In this document: positions 34,640 through 43,355 of the stretch, one piece after another
Layout: each line of letters opens with the position of its first letter
Position numbering within the stretch: the first letter of the stretch is position 1
Assembly (NCBI GenBank): GCA_020634935.1
Contig: JACKAT010000009.1
Coordinates: forward strand, 82,865-146,864
Length of the DNA: 64,000 nt
Direction: 5' to 3'
Source: Anaerolineales bacterium
GTDB taxonomy: Bacteria; Chloroflexota; Anaerolineae; 4572-78; J111
Translations under genes and position numbers: made by a program
Notes under the pieces: generated by a model
Told to the model about the DNA's origin: nothing
What the model saw: the letters and a program-made list of their open reading frames with translations, nothing else
Databases searched by the model: none

Positions 34640-35655
34640 ACGATTTTGCAGTTGTGACGACCCTTCAGCCCTTGCCCGTGCAGACCAATGACCAATGGCT
34701 GGCGTTCTGTACACCGCCCAACCTGCCTCACCTTGACCCAGGTGCCACAGCCGCTCACCAGGCCGACGCCCACTGGCTGCTGCTCGACTCCCGGAATGCC
34801 GTCGTGGCTCGCTGTTCGCTGTGGTGGCGGCAGCCGCCCGCCTATGCCGATCACCGGCCTGGATTGATCGGTCACTACGCCGCTGTCGATCGCGCTGCGG
34901 CTGCCCAACTGTTACAGCTAAGCTGCGCCCAACTCGCAGCCCAAAACTGTACCATAGCCATCGGCCCAATGGATGGTAATACCTGGCGGCGTTACCGGCT
35001 GGTTGTCGAGCACGGTGATCTCCCTTCATTTTTTCTCGAGCCAGACAATCCCAGCGACTGGCCGGACCACTTTACTGCCAGCGGTTTTACCATACTGTCG
35101 AACTATGTTTCAACCATCACGGACAACCTAACCCACCTCAATTCCCGGCTCGACCCTGTTGCTCGTCGCGCCGCTGCCCAAGGTGTTACCATTCGACCCC
35201 TCAACCTCGATGACCTCGACGCCGATCTGCACCGAATTTACAGCATCTCGACGGCTGCTTTTGCTCGCAACTTTCTTTACACGCCCATCGAAGAAGCCGA
35301 CTTTGTGGCGATGTATCGCCCCCTCCGGCCCTACCTCCGGCCGGAATTGATCTTAATCGCCGAGCAAGCCGACCAACCCATTGGCTTCATTTTTGCTTTG
35401 CCGGATCTTGAGCAAGCTCGGCGCAGCCAACGGATTGACACGGTGATCATCAAGACTGTGGCTGTTTGCTCTAGTCGCCAGATAGGTGGTCTCGGTAGCT
35501 TGTTGGTGGATCGCTGCCAGCAAATCGCGCACGACTTAGGCTACAGCCGCGCTATCCACGCCCTCATGCACGAGGCAAATGACTCACGCAATATTAGTCG
35601 TCGCTATCATTCAAATGTTATTCGGCGATACGCCTTGTTTGGAAAAACCTTATAA
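34636..35655 (+). CDS. GNAT family acyltransferase
   Basis: 339 residues. The C-terminal half (about 175-330) is a GNAT fold: VTIRPLNLDDLDADLHRIY, LILIAEQADQPIGFIFALPD as strands 4-5, and KTVAVCSSRQIGGLGSLLVDRC as the acyl-CoA loop (R/Q-x-x-G-x-G/A). The N-terminal half is a second, degenerate GNAT-like unit. Position in the operon suggests acylation of an amine intermediate, possibly the product of the DUF3419 enzyme. This is inference. Confidence 0.78.
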   Translation: MNDFAVVTTLQPLPVQTNDQWLAFCTPPNLPHLDPGATAAHQADAHWLLLDSRNAVVARCSLWWRQPPAYADHRPGLIGHYAAVDRAAAAQLLQLSCAQLAAQNCTIAIGPMDGNTWRRYRLVVEHGDLPSFFLEPDNPSDWPDHFTASGFTILSNYVSTITDNLTHLNSRLDPVARRAAAQGVTIRPLNLDDLDADLHRIYSISTAAFARNFLYTPIEEADFVAMYRPLRPYLRPELILIAEQADQPIGFIFALPDLEQARRSQRIDTVIIKTVAVCSSRQIGGLGSLLVDRCQQIAHDLGYSRAIHALMHEANDSRNISRRYHSNVIRRYALFGKTL

Positions 35656-35659
35656 AAAC

Positions 35660-37234
35660 GTGAACCTAATTCATATCCTCCAATCTCAAGCTAAAAAACA
35701 CCCCACCCAACCCGCCATCATCGACACCTATCACCGTCAACGACGCCTGACCACTTTCGCCGAATTGGAACAGCAATCGGCCCAATTCGCCGCGTTGCTG
35801 CACCAAGCTGGCCTCCGGCCCGGCGATACGGTGCTGGTCTTCCAGTCGATGTCGGCCGAACTGTATATCGCGTTGGGCGCTATTTTCCGGCTGGGTTTGG
35901 TGGCGATGTTTTTGGATCCCGGTCAGGGCCGAGATCATATCGAGGCATGCTGCGCCTTGCACCCCCCCCAAGCTTTGATCGCCAGTAGTAAGGCTCATCT
36001 ACTGCGATTGATCTCGCCAGGGCTGCGCCGCATTTCGAAAAAGTTTGTAATCGGCTGGCCAGTCCCCGGCGCAATGCTTTGGAGCCGATCTATGCCGCTG
36101 CCGCCTCACCCTGATGTCTTTGCCGCTGGTGACGACACGCCTGCTCTGCTAACCTTTACCAGCGGCAGCACCGGCCAGCCCAAAGCCGCGCTGCGGACTC
36201 ACGGCTTTTTGCTGGCCCAGCATCGCGTCCTGGCCGACAGCCTGCGCCTCACCGCCGGGCAGGTCGATTTAAGCACGATGCCCATCGTCACGCTGGCCAA
36301 TCTGGCTTCCGGCGTGACCAGCCTCATTCCCCAAGCCGATTTACGCTACCCCGGCTGCATCGATCCCGCGCCGGTCATGGCCCAAATTCAAAGGGAGCGA
36401 GTCGACAGCACGGTGGCTTCGCCCGCTCTGTTAGCTCGACTGGTAGACTATGGCTTGTCGAAGGGAATACGGCTGCCGGGTTTGAAGAAAATTTTTACCG
36501 GCGGCGCGCCCGTTTTTCCGCACCTACTCGACCGGCTGCGTCAGTTGGCTCCCAACGCCGAGGTCGTGGCCGTCTACGGCTCGACGGAGGCCGAGCCGAT
36601 GGCAAAAATCAGCGCCGCTGACATTACCCCTGAAGACAGATACGCCATGCAAACCGGTCGAGGTTTGCTGGCCGGCCGGCCGGTCGAGGCGATTTGCCTG
36701 AGGGTCTTACCGGATCGTTGGGGCGAACCCATTGACCCCTACAGCAGCGTCGAGTTTGCTGCTGCTGGCTGTGCCATCGATCAGGTCGGCGAGATCGTCG
36801 TCAGCGGCGACCATGTCCTGACCGGTTATCTATCCGGTCAAGGCGACGAAGAGACGAAATTCAAAGTCGATGATATCATCTGGCACCGTACGGGGGATGC
36901 CGGCTATCTGGATCGGCACGGGCGCTTATGGCTGTTGGGTCGCTGCGCGGCGCGGATCGACGATGAGCGTGGACAGCTCTATCCTTTTACCGTGGAATGC
37001 GCGGTTTCTGGTCAACCGGATATTCAGCGCGGCGCGGTGATTGCTCATCAAGGACAGCGGGTGCTGCTGGTCGAGTTCAACCGGCCTGTTAGCGCCGCCC
37101 GAGTGGTTGATTTGAAGCAGAGTTTGGCGTGGGCCGGTATCGATGATATTCGTATAGCTAAAAGATTACCCGTCGATAAGCGGCATAATGCTAAGATTGA
37201 TTATCCGGCTCTTCAGCAATTAGTTGGGGATTAA
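35660..37234 (+). CDS. AMP-dependent acyl ligase (ANL superfamily, OleC-like)
   Basis: 524 residues. The ATP motif is ALLTFTSGSTGQPKAALRTH; YGSTEAEP is motif A5; HRTGDAGYLDRHGRLWLLGR is A7-A8. The terminal Lys region is RLPVDKRHNAKIDYPAL. TGGAPVFPHLLDRLRQL and the long insert before LRVLPDRWGEPI resemble OleC-type beta-lactone synthetases and fatty acyl-AMP ligases. GTG is preferred as start, 4 bp after the GNAT stop; open frame upstream overlaps GNAT without conservation. Last gene of the cluster; substrate probably a long-chain acid. Confidence 0.82.
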   Translation: MNLIHILQSQAKKHPTQPAIIDTYHRQRRLTTFAELEQQSAQFAALLHQAGLRPGDTVLVFQSMSAELYIALGAIFRLGLVAMFLDPGQGRDHIEACCALHPPQALIASSKAHLLRLISPGLRRISKKFVIGWPVPGAMLWSRSMPLPPHPDVFAAGDDTPALLTFTSGSTGQPKAALRTHGFLLAQHRVLADSLRLTAGQVDLSTMPIVTLANLASGVTSLIPQADLRYPGCIDPAPVMAQIQRERVDSTVASPALLARLVDYGLSKGIRLPGLKKIFTGGAPVFPHLLDRLRQLAPNAEVVAVYGSTEAEPMAKISAADITPEDRYAMQTGRGLLAGRPVEAICLRVLPDRWGEPIDPYSSVEFAAAGCAIDQVGEIVVSGDHVLTGYLSGQGDEETKFKVDDIIWHRTGDAGYLDRHGRLWLLGRCAARIDDERGQLYPFTVECAVSGQPDIQRGAVIAHQGQRVLLVEFNRPVSAARVVDLKQSLAWAGIDDIRIAKRLPVDKRHNAKIDYPALQQLVGD

Positions 37235-37284
37235 AGAAATATTTTGCATTTTAATGTTGTTTTAATCTTTGTTGCGTATTCTAA

Positions 37285-37359
37285 TTGTGAAAAATTACAC
37301 AATTTATACAGGAGAATTGTAGCTTGATTTTTACCGAGTTTTCGTGAAATTTTTCACAT
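37285..37359 (+). promoter_or_regulatory. two Rex-like operators upstream of NDH-2
   Basis: Box 1, TTGTGAAAAATTACACAA (37285-37302), differs from the Rex consensus TTGTGAA-N4-TTCACAA by one base. Box 2, TCGTGAAATTTTTCACAT (37342-37359), has a perfect GTGAA-N4-TTCAC core. Centres are 57 bp apart. Rex represses NADH-oxidising genes until NADH/NAD+ rises, which fits an NADH dehydrogenase target. The rex gene itself is not in the window. Confidence 0.65.
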
Positions 37360-37471
37360 TGCAAACTCTGATGAAATCATAATAAGTGATTGAATAAAAC
37401 GTTACCCAATCAGGGGCGAGATTTTTGAGACGAAGCTGTCAGCAACTTTTGAAATGATGATTGAACTATCA

Positions 37472-37532
37472 CCGCTGGATGGCGGCTGATGATTTGATCA
37501 TCAGGCCAAGAGGTCAGGGCCTCGTCTTTTTT
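37472..37532 (+). promoter_or_regulatory. structured leader with terminator-like hairpin
   Basis: Three hairpins in series: CCGC/GCGG, CTGATGAT-TTG-ATCATCAG, and AGGCC/GGCCT followed by CGTCTTTTTT. The last resembles an intrinsic terminator 60 bp before the NDH-2 start. It could be an attenuator or end a short RNA. No known riboswitch class was recognised. Confidence 0.45.
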
Positions 37533-37593
37533 ATATTTTTGCCGGCGGACTGGTCATCCGTTGGTTGTTAAGTCACATCAAATGGAGCAAAAA

Positions 37594-38937
37594 ATGGTAC
37601 AGAAAGATAAACATCACATTGTTATTATTGGTGGGGGTTTTGGGGGGTTGTATACTGCCAAAGCCTTAAAAAGTGAAAACGTTCACGTCACCGTTATCGA
37701 TAAACGGAACTTTCACCTATTCCAACCCCTACTCTATCAAGTAGCGACCGGTGGTCTGTCGCCAGGAGATATTGCCTCGCCGCTGCGGGGGATTTTGAGC
37801 GCTCACAAGAATACATCCGTGCTCAAGGCTGAAGTGATCGATATCGATCCTGAAGCGAAAGAAGTTGTTTTGCGGGACGGCGCATTGAATTATGATACGC
37901 TGGTAGTGGCCACTGGGGTGAGCCATCACTACTTTGGCAACGAGCAGTGGGCCGAATATGCGCCTGGGTTGAAAACAATTGAGGATGCGTTAGAGATGCG
38001 CCGCCGCATTTTGCTGGCGTTTGAAGCCGCCGAGCGCGAAACTGATCCGGATCGCCGTCGGGCTTGGATGCGGTTTGTGGTGGTTGGCGGCGGTCCCACC
38101 GGCGTTGAGTTGGCCGGGGCGCTGGCCGAACTGGCCCACACCACGCTCAAAGAAGATTTCCGCAGCATTAATCCGGCCGAAGTGGAGATTTTGCTGCTGG
38201 AGGGCGTCGATCGGGTGCTGCCGCCTTACCCGGCGGAACTGTCGGCCAAAGCGCAGCAATCGCTGGAAAAGTTGGGTGTGACCGTGCGCACCAAGACAAT
38301 GGTGACCGATATTCAAGACGATCAGGTGACTATGCGCCGCAATGACGAGACCGAGACGATCAAAACCCGCACGGTGCTATGGGCGGCCGGCATGAAAGCC
38401 TCGGCTATGGGCCGTATTCTGGGCGAAAAAGCAGGCGTTGAGTTAGACCGCGCCGGCCGGGTGATGGTCGAACCGGATTTGACGATCGCGGGCTATTCTG
38501 ACATTTTTGTCATCGGCGATCTGGCGAACTTTGTTCATCAAGATGGTCAATCGCTGCCGGGAGTGGCTCCCGTGGCGATGCAAGAGGGCAGCTATGTGGC
38601 CGAGACGCTCAAACGACGGCGGCGCGGCCAAACATCGCCGCCGTTCAAATATTTCAACAAAGGCAATATGGCGGTCATCGGGCGTAACGCCGCCGTGGCT
38701 GAGTCGGGCGGGTTAAAGATTTCCGGTTTTCCGGCTTGGCTGGCTTGGGTTTTCATTCACATCTGGTATCTGGTCGAGTTCGACAACAAGTTGATGGTGA
38801 TGTTCCAATGGGCTATCAACTACTTTACCCGAAAGCGAGGCGCCCGGCTGATCACCGGGCAAGCCCCTTTTCCCCTAGTGGGTCACGAACCGATTAAAGA
38901 AGAAGCGGCGGAACCGCAGCCGGTTCCTGTTAGATAG
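37594..38937 (+). CDS. ndh: type II NADH dehydrogenase (NDH-2)
   Basis: 447 residues. The FAD-binding motif is HIVIIGGGFGGLYTAKAL, the second Rossmann motif FVVVGGGPTGVELAGALAEL, and the FAD-contact DIFVIGDLANFVHQDG. RNFHLFQPLLYQVATGGL and the quinone-site VAPVAMQEGSYVAETL match NDH-2. The C-terminal amphipathic helix (WLAWVFIHIWYLVEF) anchors it to the membrane. It passes electrons from NADH to quinone without pumping protons. Start chosen for GGAG 6 nt upstream; an ATG 12 bp earlier is also possible. Rex-like sites and a terminator-like leader lie upstream. Confidence 0.93.
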   Translation: MVQKDKHHIVIIGGGFGGLYTAKALKSENVHVTVIDKRNFHLFQPLLYQVATGGLSPGDIASPLRGILSAHKNTSVLKAEVIDIDPEAKEVVLRDGALNYDTLVVATGVSHHYFGNEQWAEYAPGLKTIEDALEMRRRILLAFEAAERETDPDRRRAWMRFVVVGGGPTGVELAGALAELAHTTLKEDFRSINPAEVEILLLEGVDRVLPPYPAELSAKAQQSLEKLGVTVRTKTMVTDIQDDQVTMRRNDETETIKTRTVLWAAGMKASAMGRILGEKAGVELDRAGRVMVEPDLTIAGYSDIFVIGDLANFVHQDGQSLPGVAPVAMQEGSYVAETLKRRRRGQTSPPFKYFNKGNMAVIGRNAAVAESGGLKISGFPAWLAWVFIHIWYLVEFDNKLMVMFQWAINYFTRKRGARLITGQAPFPLVGHEPIKEEAAEPQPVPVR

Positions 38938-38943
38938 TCACCC

Positions 38944-38980
38944 AAAAGCCCCGGATTATACACTATCCGGGGCTTTTTTT
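38944..38980 (+). terminator. intrinsic terminator after NDH-2
   Basis: AAAAGCCCCGGAT / ATCCGGGGCTTTTTTT, 13-bp stem with T-run, directly after the stop codon. Confidence 0.93.
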
Positions 38981-39050
38981 CAGCAGCGATTTTTTCCCTC
39001 TACGCTTTAGCCATTTTTCTGTTTTTTTCCGGCCGCTTACTTTTATTGCT

Positions 39051-40382
39051 CTACACCGGCCCGCCACCGGGACGAATGATAACATCGTTGATTTCAGCAT
39101 TAATCGCGGAAAGCGGTTTGGCCGCTAACAGATCGTCAAAAAGGGGCAGCCGTCCTGTCTGCAGGGCATTCTCGGCGTACAGAAACATCGCCGCCGACCA
39201 GGCTTGCTGCTCGAATCCCATCGGGTTGCCGGTTTCGCCGTGTAGCCACTCATTGAAACCGCCGTCTTGATTGATAAAGTGTTGATTGGCTTTTGCTAGC
39301 AGATCGAGCAGCCGTTCGGCCTCGTCGAACCAGTGGTGATACACCAGCGCGGCCACATGGAAACCGCCAATCATCGGCCAGATACCACCGTTGTGATATT
39401 GGTGGGGCAGGTTGAGGTTACGGCTGCGATAATATTCACGCCAGTCGCTTTGGCTGGGGTAGATGGGCGGGTGAATGGCCTTAGTCGGGTAAGGATGGGC
39501 CATGCCGACCTGCTGCATGTAACGCAGGATATGCTCGGTGCGATGGTGGTCGGCCACGCCGGTCAGCACCGCCAGCAGATTGCCCAAGCTGTCGCACCAG
39601 TCGCCGTATTCGCGGAAGGCGACCCAGGGCAGGTAAAAGGGGCGGCTGGAGATGGTGCCGATGTTATGATAGAGCATAAACCACTCTAGCCGGATGTGTT
39701 TGAGCTTTTCCAGATGCTCGGCGAAATGCTCGGCCACCCAGCAGCGGTCGATCCAGAGCAGCAGGTTGATCCGCTTATGAATACCCGCCGCATCGATCTC
39801 CGGTTGGTGATAAGCGGCCTCTGGCGGCAGATGTTTGATCAACTGCTCGTGGGCCAGCATCGTGGCGTAGTAAAGGACGTTGTCGTACAGCACGTTATAG
39901 CGCACGGCCAGCAGATCGATCCAATCGCCCGCTTCGGGAATTTCCAGCAGGCCACATTCGTTCATGTCCTGATATTCCAGCCAGACCAGCGCCTTGTCGA
40001 TCGACGGCCAGTGGCGCTGGAGAAATTCGATATCATTGGTCAGGTGAAAATAGAGATAATGGCCTAAAATGTACCACAAATTGCCATCGACCGCGCCGGC
40101 ATTCTCAGTGCTGATGTAGCCGGTGTCGGGATTGACGTTGAGTTGAATCAGCCCCCGGCGCGATTGGTGGGTGCTCATCGTCTCCAACGAAGCTCGCCCG
40201 GCCGCGATGAGAGCGGCATCGCCGGTGGCAGCAGCGCCCAAAAAAGTGATCATGCTGTCTCTAGCCCAAATTTGGGGATAACCTGCCGCCAGCCCCGAGG
40301 CTCGAAAGCCGTGGCAGGTAATGCACCGGTGGAGGATGTCGAGGGCGTGTTGATGGGTTTGGTTGAGGAGGGTGTTTTTCAT
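39051..40382 (-). CDS. amylo-alpha-1,6-glucosidase-like (alpha/alpha)6 glycosidase
   Basis: 443 residues, an (alpha/alpha)6 barrel. GYPQIWARDSMITFLGAA carries the Trp-x-Arg-Asp motif; YISTENAGAVDGNLWYILG, EIPEAGDWIDLLAVRYNVLYDN and HNGGIWPMIGGFHVAAL match glycogen-debranching C-domains and the related GH100 neutral invertases. Asp of WARD and Glu/Asp of EAGDW are candidate catalytic residues. Substrate not assignable: alpha-1,6-glucan or sucrose. No N-terminal debranching domain or signal peptide. Monocistronic; start lies 50 bp from a pair of family A repeats. Confidence 0.78.
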   Translation of the reverse strand: MKNTLLNQTHQHALDILHRCITCHGFRASGLAAGYPQIWARDSMITFLGAAATGDAALIAAGRASLETMSTHQSRRGLIQLNVNPDTGYISTENAGAVDGNLWYILGHYLYFHLTNDIEFLQRHWPSIDKALVWLEYQDMNECGLLEIPEAGDWIDLLAVRYNVLYDNVLYYATMLAHEQLIKHLPPEAAYHQPEIDAAGIHKRINLLLWIDRCWVAEHFAEHLEKLKHIRLEWFMLYHNIGTISSRPFYLPWVAFREYGDWCDSLGNLLAVLTGVADHHRTEHILRYMQQVGMAHPYPTKAIHPPIYPSQSDWREYYRSRNLNLPHQYHNGGIWPMIGGFHVAALVYHHWFDEAERLLDLLAKANQHFINQDGGFNEWLHGETGNPMGFEQQAWSAAMFLYAENALQTGRLPLFDDLLAAKPLSAINAEINDVIIRPGGGPV

Positions 40383-40438
40383 GGCGTGTAAATGTGAAAT
40401 TTATGAATATGTGTCTTTTTTAGAAGTTACACAAAAAC

Positions 40439-40629
40439 CAGGTGATAGTCACTTGTTGGTCAAGTGTCACCTTTGTAATTGCGTAAATCCTGTTTTTATT
40501 AGGACTTACGCAGTTGGGTGTATCGAACAAGGTGACAGTCACTTAGACGCGATAAATAGCGTTGTTTGGGCTTAAGCGAACGTTCATTTTCGGCCAAAAG
40601 TGACTGTCACCTTTTGAACTGCGTAAGTC
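40439..40629. repeat. two adjacent family A elements
   Basis: A miniature hairpin (AGGTGATAGTCACTT-GTTGGTC-AAGTGTCACCT) is followed by an outer-end remnant (ATTGCGTAAATCC). Directly after comes a complete element from TAGGACTTACGCAGTTG (40500) to AACTGCGTAAGTC with core arms AAGGTGACAGTCACTT / AAAGTGACTGTCACCTT. Confidence 0.85.
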
Positions 40630-40797
40630 ATATTTATAACATTATACCATGTTTGCCTAAATTTCTTTAGGGGCCTAATGGTGAGATTTGCCCATAGCAC
40701 CGATTTTGCCAGAGAGTTGCCAGAATTTTGCCTGGCTCAATTTTTGTTTTATGCGCTATAATAACGCTATTAAATCCATGCGGGAGAAACAAAAAAG

Positions 40798-42156
40798 ATG
40801 AGCAGCTTGAGCCAAAATCTTCCACCAACTTACCGGGCTGATGTCGTCAACCCGGTGATGCGCCACCTGGCCGCCGGCGACTCTAGCTCGATTGTGGGTA
40901 TCGGCAGCGTCGGCAAGTCGAACCTGCTGCGCTTTTTTCGACGGGAGGACGTTCGCCGCGAGTATCTCGGCGACGCCTGGAATAGTTATCTTTTTGTTTA
41001 TGTCGATATCAACAAAATTCTCAAGCAATCCCGCTGGGGGTTGTTTGAATTGATGCTGCATCAATTGCTCACCGAGTTAACCAATCGGGGTACGGAAGAT
41101 GTGGTTCTTAAGGCTATTGATGATCTGCACCAACGCGCTACCACCCTCGAAACACGATTTCTAACTCTCCGTTATTTGGATCGCGCTATAGGCATTGTCT
41201 GCAGCCAGCTTAAACTCAAGCTGGTCTTTTTGATCGATGAGTTTGACGATCTATGCCGCACTATGTCCGCCAGTGGCTTTGCCGCGCTCCGGGCGCTGCG
41301 TGACGAGAATAAGTATCGGCTTATGTATGTTGTGGCTACCCGACTGGAGCTAAAGCGACTGCGTGACGACGTATCGGAAATCGAGGCTTTTGAAGAGTTA
41401 GTAGTACCTCAGACGATTTGGCTTGGGCCGTATGCCAAAAATGACGCCGACTTTATGGTACACCGGCTCGGCAGTCGATACGCTCAGCCGCTCGATGACA
41501 AAATGAGACTACAAGTGCTTAAAGCCACCGGCGGTCATCCCGGTCTAATGCGCGAGGGATATGCCGTTGCCCGTGAAAACGGCTCCGGCTTCTTCGATAT
41601 TCTAACTCGCAGCCCGCGGGTCCAAGACGAGTGCCAGCGGCTTTGGTTGAGTTTGCCCGGCGATGAGCAGAAAGTCATGATTAGCCTGGCCAATAATAAC
41701 GCGGTTCTTTCTGACCAGCGCGAGGTGCTGGAACGCCTGCAGCGAAAGGGGCTGGTAGGTGGCCCCTGGTCTGAGCCGGATGAGATCTTTTCTGCGCTGT
41801 TTGCTCATTATATTAAACAGCAAGAGGGTACCGTCAAAACCCATGTCGTGGTCGATCATCATCGCCATTCGGTTTGGGTTGATGGGCGTAAGGTTTCGCG
41901 GCTAACTCCCCTGGAATTTAAGCTGATCAGTTATCTTGATGAAAAGCGAAGCCAGACCTGTTCTCGAGATGATTTAGCCCGCTATCTCTATCCTGAGGAT
42001 ATGTCGCTGGATGGCGATGGTGTGGCCGATAACCGGCTTGACTCGGTTGTCAAGCGGCTGCGCAAACGGATTGAACCCGATCCGAAGAATCCCCGTTACA
42101 TTGTCACCGTTCGAGGATATGGTTTTTGTTTAGATGACAAACCCGGAGATAAATAA
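40798..42156 (+). CDS. P-loop ATPase fused to an OmpR-type winged helix
   Basis: 452 residues. The N-terminal ATPase (about 10-300) has Walker A GIGSVGKS at 34-41, Walker B LVFLIDEFDDL near 142, and a sensor-like YVVATRLELKRL, recalling AAA-ATPase/Orc1-like and STAND NTPases. The C-terminal region (about 345-445) is an OmpR/PhoB winged helix with LTPLEFKLISYL, DSVVKRLRKRIEPDPKNP and RYIVTVRGYGF. OmpR-type helices normally follow a receiver domain, so the fusion is unusual. It could be a nucleotide-switched regulator acting as an oligomer. TATAAT lies at 40757. Monocistronic. Confidence 0.82.
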   Translation: MSSLSQNLPPTYRADVVNPVMRHLAAGDSSSIVGIGSVGKSNLLRFFRREDVRREYLGDAWNSYLFVYVDINKILKQSRWGLFELMLHQLLTELTNRGTEDVVLKAIDDLHQRATTLETRFLTLRYLDRAIGIVCSQLKLKLVFLIDEFDDLCRTMSASGFAALRALRDENKYRLMYVVATRLELKRLRDDVSEIEAFEELVVPQTIWLGPYAKNDADFMVHRLGSRYAQPLDDKMRLQVLKATGGHPGLMREGYAVARENGSGFFDILTRSPRVQDECQRLWLSLPGDEQKVMISLANNNAVLSDQREVLERLQRKGLVGGPWSEPDEIFSALFAHYIKQQEGTVKTHVVVDHHRHSVWVDGRKVSRLTPLEFKLISYLDEKRSQTCSRDDLARYLYPEDMSLDGDGVADNRLDSVVKRLRKRIEPDPKNPRYIVTVRGYGFCLDDKPGDK

Positions 42157-42176
42157 TGGTTCCGGCATTGGATATT

Positions 42177-42212
42177 CCAGACAGACGACCCCACATTGGG
42201 CGTCTGTCTGGG
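42177..42212 (+). terminator. hairpin after the ATPase-winged-helix gene
   Basis: CCAGACAGACG / CGTCTGTCTGG with 14-nt loop, 21 bp after the stop. The T-run is weak, so termination is probable but not certain. It also lies downstream of the small leftward reading frame that follows and could serve both strands. Confidence 0.65.
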
Positions 42213-42233
42213 ATTTGTCAATCTATTTGATTT

Positions 42234-42329
42234 TTATCCGATCATTCGAGCGACAAAGGTGGTAATTCCCACTAACGCGATTAGGATGATCAAAATTGCT
42301 ATCAAAATTAAAATCTCCGTTGTAATCAT
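42234..42329 (-). CDS. 31-residue single-helix membrane peptide
   Basis: Small reading frame with GGGGAG 7 nt before its ATG. It encodes MITTEILILIAILIILIA followed by LVGITTFVARMIG, i.e. one hydrophobic helix (residues 6-22) with a basic C-terminus. Size and composition match bacterial small membrane proteins, including type I toxins and regulatory peptides. No antisense RNA could be identified. The remaining spacer to 42581 shows no other feature. Function unknown; expression is unproven. Confidence 0.5.
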   Translation of the reverse strand: MITTEILILIAILIILIALVGITTFVARMIG

Positions 42330-42581
42330 TTTAATCTCCCCATAATATAACTACTTAATCCCTGAACCATAATGACCAAACTAACCAACTAGCCTTATCA
42401 TAATTGATTTTTCACCCTCACAAATGACAATTAAAGAGCAGCCGGCCGTCTCTTACCGAGTAAACCTGGCAAACCTGGCAAGATCCATAAAGTTAGAGGC
42501 ATGTTTTGACAAACTGATTTTGTCAGCCATACTATAATTCTGTAATAGTCCGGAATTTTTTATTTTCGATATTTTTCATTA

Positions 42582-43355
42582 ATGCACACCCAACTTCTTG
42601 ATCGAACATTACTTTACAACCCCCATATAGAGGGTGATCCCTTTTTCTGGCAGAGTGGGCCGGTGGGCATTTTACTGGCGCACGGGTATACGGCGACGCC
42701 AGCCGAAGTGCTGCTTCTGGCTCGAAATCTTTACGCTCAGGGTTACACGGTTTCCGGCCCCTTGTTGCCGGGGCATGGCTGTTCGCCCGATGAGATGAAT
42801 CGCTGTCGCTGGGGTGATTGGGTGGGGGCAATGGAGAACGCCTATCGGGCTCTCGCGGCCCAGTGTGAGATGGTGTTTGTGGGTGGGGAGTCGATGGGAG
42901 CGCTGTTGGCGCTTGACGTTGCCGCTAAATATCCGGAGGTTGTCGGCATCCTGACCTACGCGCCGGCCTTACTGCTGTCGCGCCGGGTTGCCTTTTTATC
43001 CTACATCCTATCGCCGTTTTTGACGCAGGTGAAAAAAAACCTGACCGGTATCCACGACAAATGGCAGGGTTACAAAGTTAATCCGGTTCCGGCTTTGAAC
43101 CAACTGGTTCGTTTGCAGCGGGTAATCAAGCGCCGGCTGCCCGATGTTCACCAACCTTTATTGATTGTTCAGGGCCGAAATGACGATCACCTCGATTTGA
43201 GGGGGGTCGATCTGCTCTACCGGCAGGTTGGCTCAGATTTCAAGGAAGTGCATTGGATGGAAGAATCCAGCCATGTTGTTCTTTTAGACCAGGAAATCGA
43301 CGCTGTTACAGATATCACCCTGCGGTTTATTGAGCGCGTGCTGAATGGAGATTAG
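42582..43355 (+). CDS. alpha/beta hydrolase (Est30-like carboxylesterase)
   Basis: 257 residues. The oxyanion region is GILLAHGYTATPAEV; the nucleophile elbow GGESMGALLA places Ser in G-x-S-x-G; QGRNDDHLDLRG supplies the acid and ESSHVVLLDQE the catalytic His. This pattern matches Est30/YvaK carboxylesterases and monoacylglycerol lipases. No signal peptide, so cytoplasmic. Start has no clear ribosome-binding site. First of three closely spaced rightward genes. Confidence 0.88.
   Translation: MHTQLLDRTLLYNPHIEGDPFFWQSGPVGILLAHGYTATPAEVLLLARNLYAQGYTVSGPLLPGHGCSPDEMNRCRWGDWVGAMENAYRALAAQCEMVFVGGESMGALLALDVAAKYPEVVGILTYAPALLLSRRVAFLSYILSPFLTQVKKNLTGIHDKWQGYKVNPVPALNQLVRLQRVIKRRLPDVHQPLLIVQGRNDDHLDLRGVDLLYRQVGSDFKEVHWMEESSHVVLLDQEIDAVTDITLRFIERVLNGD

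Noticed and set aside
35579..35659. Longer N-terminus for the AMP ligase
   Set aside because: It overlaps the GNAT gene and encodes non-conserved residues; the GTG just after the GNAT stop fits better.
37380..37593. Known riboswitch upstream of NDH-2
   Set aside because: Hairpins are present but I could match them to no class; reported only as a structured leader.
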